A stretch of 26,314 nucleotides of DNA from Chara braunii (lineage: Eukaryota; Streptophyta; Charophyceae; Charales; Characeae): positions 119,968 to 146,281 of the forward strand of contig BFEA01000108.1 in NCBI GenBank assembly GCA_003427395.1, written 5' to 3'. This document shows, piece by piece, positions 17,199 to 25,004 of the stretch. How positions within the stretch are numbered: position 1 is the stretch's first letter; every line of letters begins with the position of its first letter. The translations under genes were made by a program, and so were the position numbers. The notes beneath the pieces are model-generated. The model did no database searches. It was not told the origin of the DNA and was given only the letters and a program-made list of their open reading frames with translations.

Positions 17199-17777
17199 CT
17201 ACACTAAATCTTCTGACCTCTCCGTTGGTAAGTAAATGTCGACGTCTCTTACCTCAGTCCATAAGAAGCGTGCGGTCATAACATAGAGGCAGCTTAGTTC
17301 CCATGCGCTGTCGACCATCTCATAGGCTTCCACCTCATACGGAAACTCCTCCCTTCTTCCTAGGGTACTCAAGGATGCACATACCGCATCAAACTTCTCC
17401 TGCGGTGGTCGGTTCCCAGCGATGATCTTGTTATCCCACTCCTCGAGTTTCTTTGTAGACTTCTTATGCCTTACTCGTTCATGACCCAGTATTTTTGCTA
17501 TGCCCGCCTAACACAACCGGACTCGTTCCCTGACCAAACGATAGTATTTCCTCCCAAAGGTCCCTAGTCTTTCCACCTTCAGTAGATAACTGATCTCGGT
17601 TTGGTTGATAATTACCCTCAAAGCCGACTCCCTCATACGATCCAGATAAGGTTGTATGAGTTCAAGCTCTTCAAACCCAAAAAGATCTATATTAGGAATT
17701 CGGAGGGTCCCCTCAACCTTTATCATTCTCCCTTCTACTATGATCCCGAAGGAGAACTGTTCTCTAAGACCCGGCAT
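17199..17777 (-). pseudogene. Two-part unknown protein carrying 'FPYE' domain copy 2
   Basis: ATG at 17775-17777 lies two bases after the TAA of the upstream ORF (TAAGGATG). The first part (to TAG 17508-17510) has a beta-like IIVEGRMIKVEGTLRIPN block, then helices. Reading through the TAG in frame gives about 100 more residues to TAG 17199-17201, with EFPYEVEAYEM, CLYVMTAR and VDIYLPTER, which match copies 1 and 3. The downstream half of the domain seems shortened; a GLIVDFINRH block follows after two stops. The second part has no ATG of its own. Confidence 0.6.
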
Positions 17778-17779
17778 CC

Positions 17780-19081
17780 TTACTGACCCCAACTCCTTGC
17801 TTTGAGTGCCATATTAATTACAAGCTCCCAGTTCCTGCCGTCAGTAAAACTTTTGGGTAGAATAGGTTCGGGAATACCGTAAAACAACATGGGGTTCACG
17901 TCACTAAACACCTCTTTCCCCTTCATCTCTAACTCCCTCCTTTCCTTACTGATTATGTCTCTAATCCAGTTCTTAAGCGACTCGCGATCCGTCCCTCTCT
18001 TCCTTAGCAGCGGCACGTACGGGCGGATGTCGTATCCTCCCCTGTCGAGATGCTTTATTACCAAGACATAAGTTTTTCCCAGAGCATGACTTTCTTCTAG
18101 AGATATACAACTCTCTATTTTGTAAGGGAAGACCCCTCCACTAGTAAAGGGGACTAAGGCGTCCAGGGCAGCCGTAACCCTAGGGCAGTAACCAACCATT
18201 ACCCATCTTCTATCGTCTTCTCGTTCCCGACTTGCATGTCCCTCGACATAGAGCTCCCTACCATGCTCACTCTAGGCCCCCAATTGTGGCCATTGCACTT
18301 CCCACATTTCCTCTTCGTCGACAAAAAACGGTTCCTCATGCCAGTCTTCCTGCTGATGCTCCTCTTCCTCGTCCTCGTCCCAGTCCCCGACTCGCCTATA
18401 ATAAGAGCGCAACTCGAAGAACCCCAGGAGAGACGCCTCCCTAACCGATGGGTCGAACCCCCTCTCACTAAACAGCTCTGCCAACCCTGCTAGATGACTA
18501 GGTGACTCCCGTATACCCCTCTCGAAGATAGCCCAGAATTCAACCGGTTGGTCGTGGTCTGGTGCTCGCCTCAAGCCCCTAGGTGAAGCTGCTCTAATCA
18601 GCGCAACTAGTTCTAGACCTTCGTTGCCAAACCGGGGCCCCTCCTTCCAGAGAGCATAATAGGCGTGGTGTTCGTCACCGCTGTGTAGAAGGTCCTGAAT
18701 TTCTAGAAAACTTACGTGTACCTGGACCAACCGGTCAAGCCCTCCAAGATACTCCTCCAAGACAAATAGCAGAATGGGGAGCCTCAATGCCTCCTCCGAG
18801 TGTGGAAAAAACCCTCCCCGGGTTAGACGGAGGGACACCGTGACTGATCTAAACGCTCCTCTTAAGTGGAGCTCCTCCTCCCGGTATCTCTCCACCACCT
18901 CCTGAAGTATATCTATAGTGAGAGTTTCATCGTCCCACGTGTACTGATCAAGACTAGGTATTACCCCAAAGTTCTTATCGCGCGTGCCTTGCTCCACTGC
19001 CCTACGAATGATTTCCAAGAGTTCCGATGTTTGGTAGTAGAGGAAACCCTTAACCGCCAATTTCACCGATCCCTGAACCAC
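17780..19081 (-). pseudogene. Large unknown ORF with 'FPYE' domain copy 1 at its C terminus
   Basis: One frame runs from about 19081 to TAA 17780-17782, broken by a single TAG at 18272-18274. The N-terminal ~180 residues look folded and helical (LLEIIRRAVEQGT, LTIDILQEVVERYREE, LPILLFVLEEYLGGL). A very acidic segment (DEDEEEEHQQEDWHEE) precedes the stop. After it, GYCPRVTAALDALVPF, GGVFPYKIES, TYVLVIKHL and YDIRPYVPL define the domain also found at 17199-17396 and 16300-16732. It may belong to a retroelement-specific extra ORF; no known family is recognised. Confidence 0.65.
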
Positions 19082-19087
19082 TCTCCC

Positions 19088-19711
19088 TCATTTATCCCTA
19101 TCGAAAGCCACAAGCAGCACCACCAACAACCAAACGCCTGGCCGCAACAGTATTGACCTCCAGGAGCTATCCACTCTGCCGACCCCTGCCACCAAAGTCG
19201 ATCTACCTGGTAAGGTAAACTCTACCCAATCTTCGTCCACGAATTTCGGCTCTCTGTATCCGAATCGTCCCAATTCTACCGGGTGCTCGACCCTACAGTG
19301 AGACATCTAGGCGTCGTCTGCCCTTCCGTTCAGTATCCGGACCCTATCTACCTCTCCACTTATCTCGGTCTCTCGTAACTCCTCCCTGATGCGGAACACA
19401 ATACGGCGTAGCTCTCTACGAGTGGGAACTGGCCTGTCCAAGCAATAAGTAAGGAGCCACCCAAACTCGACAGTAGACGTCCCCAGTTGGACCGCTCTCT
19501 GCACTACCGTTAAAAGTCTCTGGTGCACCACTCTAGTACCGAAAATCAGCCCCGTCAAAAATCTAGGGACCATCTCCGACCTCACAGAGGTCGCTCTAGG
19601 AAACTCCCAATCATATGCAAACCTCACAGTGTAGACTGCAATGGTATTTACTTCACTCCCTTGAACAAACTCTCTAAAGATCCGGGCACCAAACCTCCGA
19701 CCTAACGCTGC
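19088..19711 (-). pseudogene. Upstream unknown ORF region, same frame as the large ORF
   Basis: The same minus frame continues upstream through TGA 19088-19090 and TAG 19307-19309 to a stop at about 19712. The part 19307-19627 contains RLLTVVQRAVQLGTSTVEFG, which resembles LLEIIRRAVEQGTRDKNFG of the next segment, suggesting an internal duplication. The part 19088-19306 has a hydrophobic C terminus (SILLRPGVWLLVVLLVAF) that could be membrane-associated, though it may be chance. No clear ATG is seen; the first listed codon is GTG. Confidence 0.45.
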
Positions 19712-20814
19712 TCAACAGAGGAGGGTTGGATAATGCCTGGCAATATCTATCACGAGACACTCCCACTCTCTCCTCGACAAGTACAGCCTCACGCTCACAT
19801 CCGCTCGTAAGGGCTGCCTCCTTGTCTCTCCTGATACAGGCCCTGGTTTCGGCCTATATTCTTACCCACAGGAAAACATCGTCTCGGACTATCAATCCCT
19901 CCTCTCTGGTAGGCTTGTATTTGCTCTTCCCTTATAGCGGCAAGCTAATCACGTCGCAAGAGCCCCTCTCCTCGACCAAGGATATTTGAGAAGCCGACTC
20001 GATATATATCATTCCTAATCAAGAAACCAAGCGGAACCCTCAATAAATCTCCCCCTATGTGACTCTTGGACTGTTAAGCTCATAGACCCGCACGACAGGC
20101 CCCCTCTGATCCTTCCTGTAACCCTCCAAGACGTCAACAGGCCTAGGAGAGAATCGCCCTCTGGCGTATCTCCCTCTACCCTCGTGTCAAGGAAGAGGTC
20201 AGATCAGTGTACCATCATCGCTGGCCTACCTCTCTTACCGCGACTTGAGCACGAGCCAACCAACTCATGTGCTCGAGAGTGGACCGAAGTCACACGCGGA
20301 TAAGAAGGCGGTGTCTCACTCGTGCATCCTCACTCCTATCCATGCCTCTACTCATTCCCACCTCAGGCATGGTCTCTCATCCCGATTCATGTAGTGTATC
20401 AACCCGCCCAGCTATCCATGAGGATCAGCTAGCCTATCTAGTCCCACCCATCTCCTTGCAATCCAAGGCGCTTCTCCCCTCCCCTTCAGATCCTTCAAGT
20501 TCTTCCCCTGCTTACAATTTTCTCTCTAGGAATTTGATATCAGGGTCGACTGACAAATGGGGTGGGAAAATCAGAAGGGCCCTCTCAATCACAAGGAAAT
20601 AGCGGAAAGGAAATGCAAGACGAAATCACGAAATGCGAAAATCACAATCTCACCGGATCGATCGCAAGCTGACAAAGTGTCGCATCGCCCAGTATCTCGT
20701 CGTCTGCTGACCACCGATAGGTTGATCGCTTGTAGCATGTACTGGTCTCCGTCGCAGTCTCGTCCTCTCACGTACCCGTGGTTACAGGCGGACCGAAGTC
20801 CCGAGAGGCAGCCT
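19712..20814 (-). other. 5' leader of the minus-strand retroelement
   Basis: This lies between the PBS and the first accepted ORF. Minus-strand frames are broken by many stops. A segment near 19720-19865 in the downstream ORF frame (VRLYLSRREWECLVIDIARH) vaguely resembles the end of the unknown domain and may be a fourth, decayed copy. Otherwise nothing specific is seen. Confidence 0.45.
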
Positions 20815-20832
20815 TCCCCGACAACGGCGCCA
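20815..20832 (-). promoter_or_regulatory. Primer binding site, tRNA-Asp type
   Basis: On the minus strand it reads TGGCGCCGTTGTCGGGGA, one base after the CA terminus of the 5' LTR. Plant tRNA-Asp ends in CCCCGGCAACGGCGCCA, so 17 of 18 positions pair normally and one forms a G-T pair. This is the site where reverse transcription starts. It fixes the element's strand as minus and the LTR edge at 20834. Confidence 0.88.
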
Positions 20833-20833
20833 C

Positions 20834-21146
20834 TGTCCACCAGTAGAAGGGCTTTGCCAGCGTCCAACACATACCCTATGTCTCACGCCGCGTCTGTTAC
20901 CCACGGGAGGGTTGGTTGAGGCTCCTGTAACCTGCACATGCCATGTCAGTACACATCCAAGACAAAGTGCCGCTCAGACTGACTCGATGCCATGCGATAC
21001 AAGTCTCAAAGAGTAGGCAGGAAAAAAAACAATATAAGAGTCTCCATTCAGTCAAGTACAATGGAGTGCTCCGCACAGTTCCCGATCCCGGGTGAAGACC
21101 CTCTGTCTATATGCGTACTGTCTGTTTGAGTGCTTACGGAACGCGT
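20834..21146 (-). repeat. 5' LTR, part shared with the 3' LTR
   Basis: 313 bp aligned without gaps to 4091-4403. It begins TGTC on the plus strand (GACA at the LTR end on the coding strand) beside the PBS. Differences cluster at the two ends of the block; the middle (about 20950-21100) is nearly invariant. Homology stops after 'acggaacgcgt', yet a TATA-like box for the minus strand lies about 90 bp further out. The 5' LTR probably continues beyond 21146. Confidence 0.85.
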
Positions 21147-21235
21147 TGTCGAGCGCGTCGGTCCGGCACCGCAACAGGGCAGCGCAGGAACCCTCCCGGC
21201 CGCGTCACGCAGGAGTTGGTTTTAACCCTTCGTCG

Positions 21236-21247
21236 CAAATATATACA
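21236..21247 (-). promoter_or_regulatory. Possible LTR TATA box (minus strand)
   Basis: The minus strand reads TGTATATATTTG here. A start 25-30 bp downstream would give an R-U5 of about 370 nt ending at 20834. This supports a longer 5' LTR than the shared block. Confidence 0.4.
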
Positions 21248-21613
21248 TGGAGCTTCCACAAAGCCGCTCCGGCCGAGTGCGCCAGCCATACCTCTTGCGA
21301 GCCCCTACGACAGGATAGGGCCTACGCGAGGCACGACTTACCTCCACCTTACGGGAGCTGTCACCTCCCTTCGGTGGGCGTATCCCCGCCGAGCTACCAG
21401 TCCATAGTACGAAGGCTACTCGGTTGCAATCGCAGAGGTGGACCAGCCGAGGGCATTTCTCGTTCGCTGTAGCATAGGGGGTACGCGCCATAATACGCCT
21501 ATCGGGCCCGCACGCGAACCGACATCTTGGGGGGCTGAAGTCCCAAGCGCGGCTCGACGTCGGTCGACTAGGACGTATCCCACACACCACGCGCACACCA
21601 CTTTAACGAACAC

Positions 21614-21648
21614 ACAACAAAACACACACACACACATACACACACGAA
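21614..21648. repeat. CA-rich microsatellite
   Basis: Short (CA)n stretches interrupted by AAA and TA form a purine/pyrimidine alternating tract. Confidence 0.85.
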
Positions 21649-22251
21649 ACGACACAACTCAAACAACGCGACAACGCTCCTAGCCCCTCGGTAGCCGTCC
21701 CATAACTTTCCAATGCGGAATTCGGATCGGCGTCGCGCGTGAGACTTAACATAAAATCGCGTGGATGCAGGGGTAACTCATATCGACTCGCAATGCAAGC
21801 ATACGCAAGCAATCACAATGATGGTGTACTATGTATTGCCCATAATCAAGCGGTCCCTCGTGCATCCGAGTACCGCTTATGACACTCAAGTGTCAGACTC
21901 GAAGTGTCGTGAGGGCCTAACCCTTCACGACATTGCACGACTGAAGGAATAGCCGTGCAGCCGCCGGGACACCTCCGGCCTTTGGTCTGAGCGTCTCGGT
22001 AGGCAAGGCAAATAGGCTCTGCGCGATGGAAAACCCCTCCCCTGCAGAGCCTAGGGCTTGGGATGTCCTGGACAAGGACCTTGAATGCCGGCCCAGGACC
22101 AACGTCCAACTAAGAAAATTCTCAAGAAGCAAAGCAAAAATAAACGGAGAGGTCATCCTTGTGCCTCTCAGTCTTAACTTCTAAGTATCCCCTTTTGTAC
22201 GGGGCCCCTTAACCCATGCAGACATTCACCCTACGTACACTCATACGTACA

Positions 22252-22253
<2 letters not shown>

Positions 22254-22284
<31 letters not shown>
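22254..22284. repeat. (AT)n microsatellite
   Basis: About 30 bp of uninterrupted AT dinucleotides lies directly before the polypurine tract of the plus-strand element. Confidence 0.95.
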
Positions 22285-22288
<4 letters not shown>

Positions 22289-22295
22289 GGGGAAG
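22285..22295 (+). promoter_or_regulatory. Polypurine tract of a plus-strand LTR element
   Basis: AAAGGGGGAAG is followed by TA and then TGTGACGATC. A purine run with an adjoining TGT... is the usual junction between the internal region and the 3' LTR. No pol is seen upstream within the window, so the body is truncated or displaced by the other element. Confidence 0.6.
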
Positions 22296-22966
22296 TATGT
22301 GACGATCACTTCTCACAGTCTCATTGGGGTCCCTCACAGCCATACGTATATATGTGATCGCAGACAACCAAATCCAGAATTTGATTCATAGCACATACCT
22401 GCAAATCACATCAACGAGCCAATCAACAGCCCACGCACTACACGGAGTCAACCCCAACCATGTTCAACACTCATCCCCCTTGCTTTAGCCATGCAAGCCC
22501 CAACCTCCTGTCCAACCAACCTTAATTAAATACTTAGTACCTTTGTCAAATGGCCATTCAATAAAAGTCCGGGTGAAACCATAACGAAACAATGAAATCA
22601 TTAGGGCTAAAGCCTTTTAGGTTAAGTGTAGAGGGTGAGTTGGAATTGAGTCGTGAACCGACGAATTGGCAACCGACCTGTTATCAACGATAACAGATAA
22701 TGATTCTCAAGGGATCGAACTGAGTCTAGTCCTGAACTTGAATCAGACGATCAAGAGGACTTGTAACACATGACAGGTCAATGTCCCAAGCTAAGCCTAT
22801 AAGTTCATGGAGAACAATCTCCATATCGTGACCTTACTCAAAATATCATGGTTAACTATATCTAAGCCTACCTCTAAGCAATATGGCAAAATCTTCCCTT
22901 AGTCAGAGTGGACTTATCAAAGACCTCCACCTGTCAAAACATAATCGATTTCCTTTAAACTAGGAA

Positions 22967-23580
22967 AATTTCTGCGGCGCTTCCCGTAGGAAAAATATAT
23001 TTCCAGAATTTATATATGTCCAGATATGAAATGCAGAAATAATTCATAACTTTGGAAAGTCAAACTCTGTCCAACTTTCAGAAATAGCAAAAATTTGGGC
23101 AGCGCTCCCTTTAGAAAATGAGGTTTTTCAGATATATACTAAGTCAGATATGAACTCGAAAGACAGCTCGAGTTCAACTTTAGACAGAATTTAATTGAAC
23201 TCCTTAATTTTGTAGAATTTCGGCATCACTTTCTCTAGAAAAGTGTTATGCCAAAATTTATACAAGGCTAAGTTCAGAATTTGAAAGTAACTTTCACTTC
23301 CCAAAGTCCAATTTTGTCCAACTCCCTGGATTAGCAAAAAATTGGGCAGCACTCCCTCTAGAAAGGGAGACTTCCTTGATTTTAACTAAGTCAGACACGA
23401 GAAAAGACAAAGTTGAACTTTAGACAAGTCAAAATTCAACTAACTTCTTGGATTTGTAGAAATTTCGACAGCGCTTCCCGTAGGGAAAGTAGCTTGCCAA
23501 GATTATACAAAGCCAAGTATAAGAAAATATCTCAGAAAATGCAAGAATTGACCTAAGTAAAAAAAATTATTACAGAGAAT
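22967..23580 (+). repeat. Tandem array, ~124-bp unit, 5 copies, alternating as dimers
   Basis: Anchors 'gcgcttcccgtag', 'gcgctccctttag', 'tcactttctctag', 'gcactccctctag' and 'gcgcttcccgtag' begin at 22977, 23102, 23226, 23349 and 23471, spaced 125, 124, 123 and 122 bp. Odd units are followed by 'ttatac..g.c.ag' segments; even units by 'actaagtcaga' segments. The true period is thus a dimer of about 247 bp. Several units have a short hairpin around 'ctctaga' or 'gta' (for example CTCCCT/AGGGAG at 23352-23369). Confidence 0.8.
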
Positions 23581-24014
23581 GTAGGAATTGACACTTACTC
23601 CTATGGCTCTAGCACGTGGCGAACAACTAAAACAACTCCCTATCAACCTGAAACTCAGACTAAGTAGTGGCCTCACTCAGTCACATGCAAGTCATACCAC
23701 AAAGGTAAGTACTCTCGTCAATCCTTAGTTAACCTGGACAAACAATAGTTCATGATCTTTCAATGATTTAAACCATTATACCCCGCTTACATAAGGCATA
23801 GGTCAAGCCGCCTGAACTTACAGAACAACTCAACTTAGCGAGGCCTAGAGTCAGAATACCTAAACTTATAGAGCGTTGTGACTTGGCCAAATATACACAA
23901 ACAGAGGGCACAACTACTTTTCTCTTCTTTGGGCACATGACTAGACCACTCTAATCGCTCTGTTCTGTTTAAAGTATCCAAGTTTTATATACTTATCTTC
24001 ATCTTCGTCTTCTA

Positions 24015-24050
24015 AGGCTGCATATGACAGAACTAACTTAAGTTCAGCCT
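24015..24050. repeat. AACTTA hairpin with GAACT/AGTTC stem
   Basis: Loop at 24035-24040 with stem 24030-24034/24041-24045. AGGCT (24015-24019) pairs with AGCCT (24046-24050) as an outer stem with a one-sided internal loop. Confidence 0.65.
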
Positions 24051-24226
24051 GCCCCAGCTTACCACCAATTNTATTATTTGTTATACTCTGTTCAAGTTGT
24101 GATACGNCTATGGTNAGACCACCTAAACTTATAGAACAGTCTGATTANCTNNTTCTTAAATANAATAGTAATAAAGTATAGCCAAGTTATAACCATTGGN
24201 TTTCAGCATGTGCGAGGCTTTAAGCC

Positions 24227-24253
24227 AGACCCNCTGAACTTACAGAAGGGTCT
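24227..24253. repeat. AACTTA hairpin, AGACCC/GGGTCT outer stem
   Basis: AGACCC (24227-24232), one unpaired base (N), CTG-AACTTA-CAG, unpaired AA, then GGGTCT (24248-24253). Both stems pair fully. Confidence 0.8.
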
Positions 24254-24376
24254 AACTCTCTGCCAGATTCATTTTTATCTGAGCCATTATGTGTGTGGTA
24301 TCGAGTCAACCCCCCTGAACTTACAGAAGGGTCTGCCTCTTTGCGAAGATTATTTCTTCAGAATAAAGAGCAAGAA

Positions 24377-24415
24377 GAGACTGAGCCACCTGAACTTACA
24401 GAACAACTCNGTCTC
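24377..24415. repeat. AACTTA hairpin with 9-bp outer stem
   Basis: GAGACTGAG (24377-24385) pairs with CTCNGTCTC (24407-24415), with only the N unresolved. Inside are internal-loop segments CCAC and AACAA around CTG-AACTTA-CAG. Confidence 0.8.
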
Positions 24416-24642
24416 CTCGTTCAGAAACCAAAGAAACAAGTAAAATCCCAATGAAAACAAGGCAACCCAAGGCACCAAAACTTATTGAGCGCCCTGAGTC
24501 CCTGAAAATCAGGCACAATCAAACCCCTCACAGATCAGAGCAATCAAGCCACCTGAACTTACAGAACAGCCAAACCCTCCATGCAAACCATATCACTGAG
24601 TCTCCCCAAACTTATGGGGACATCCCAGCCTTCAGAGTAACC

Positions 24643-24669
24643 AGACCCCCTAAACTTATAGAAGGGTCT
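24643..24669. repeat. AACTTA hairpin with CTA/TAG inner stem
   Basis: It has the same architecture as 24227-24253 (AGACCC/GGGTCT, one-against-two internal loop), but the inner triplet pair is CTA/TAG. This is a double change that keeps pairing. Confidence 0.8.
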
Positions 24670-24704
24670 GACTCCTCCATGCAAAACAAAAATAAAACAA
24701 AGCA

Positions 24705-24737
24705 CTGGGGTTCCCCAAACTTATGGGGACTCCCCAG
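24705..24737. repeat. AACTTA hairpin with TCCCCA/TGGGGA and CTGGGG/CCCCAG stems
   Basis: Inner stem 24712-24717/24724-24729 and outer stem 24705-24710/24732-24737 are separated by an internal loop of one against two bases. A sister at 24603-24620 has the same inner stem. Confidence 0.8.
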
Positions 24738-24977
24738 CCTGAACGGTCTGTCAACCATCATGCAAATCAAACCCCCATCCTGCCTTTCCCCCAGATGCAA
24801 TTCCTTTTAACAGTCTGAGTTCATACAAACAACAAAGCTGAAGCTAAGACTTCACAAACATTTCTTTACTTAGTCTGGTTCAATCTCCTGAAGTCAAACC
24901 AAAAATAAGATAGGGTTGCACACCATATATTGTGTCAGAGATGCATCAGGTAGTACAAATAGGGGCTATAGGGTGGG

Positions 24978-24984
24978 TATATAG
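24978..24984 (+). promoter_or_regulatory. TATA-like box of the plus-strand LTR
   Basis: TATATAG in a GGGTGGG...AGCG context, about 2.7 kb after the TGTGACG LTR start. It is the best promoter candidate in this LTR. Confidence 0.4.
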
Positions 24985-25004
24985 AGCGAAACGCAAAGGT
25001 TACC

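Larger units (their letters stand above)
21147..22284. other. Unassigned sequence between the two retroelements
   Basis: This is moderately GC-rich with no counterpart in the left LTR and no supported gene. It may include the remainder of the minus-strand element's 5' LTR (U3) and the 3' untranslated end of the plus-strand element whose polypurine tract starts at 22285. A CA-rich microsatellite lies at 21614-21648 and an AT run at 22254-22284. Frames across it are short and overlap on both strands. Confidence 0.5.
23800..24740. repeat. Array of about 12 hairpins with a constant AACTTA loop and covarying stems
   Basis: AACTTA hexamers flanked by complementary triplets or longer occur at 23815, 23863, 24035, 24126, 24237, 24318, 24393, 24479, 24556, 24609, 24653 and 24718. 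Closing pairs are CTG/CAG (five), CTA/TAG (three), CCA/TGG (two), CAA/TTG (one) and GAACT/AGTTC (one). Most copies add an outer stem whose sequence differs between copies but stays complementary. Read on the minus strand the loop is TAAGTT. The copies are spaced about 45-165 bp apart and the spacers are unrelated. Confidence 0.8.
22298..25004 (+). repeat. Putative 3' LTR (U3) of a second, plus-strand retroelement
   Basis: It starts at TGTGACGATC after a polypurine tract and runs to a TATA-like box near 24978. It holds the tandem array 22967-23580 and the hairpin family 23800-24740. The words 'ggcagcgctccc' and 'gcgcttcccgtag' in the array are of a kind I associate with plant LTRs, but that is recollection, not a search. 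The far end of the LTR and its partner LTR are not identified, so its length is unknown. Confidence 0.5.

Noticed and set aside
20589-20870. 93-residue minus-strand ORF crossing the PBS
   Set aside because: It spans the primer binding site and the LTR edge, so it is not a plausible gene.
22700-22740. tRNA T-arm-like 'gggatcgaact'
   Set aside because: No matching acceptor, D or anticodon arms could be found around it.
23800-24740. CRISPR-like array
   Set aside because: The repeated unit is short and diverged and changes by compensatory pairs. Spacers vary widely in length, the context is a eukaryotic LTR, and no cas genes are present.
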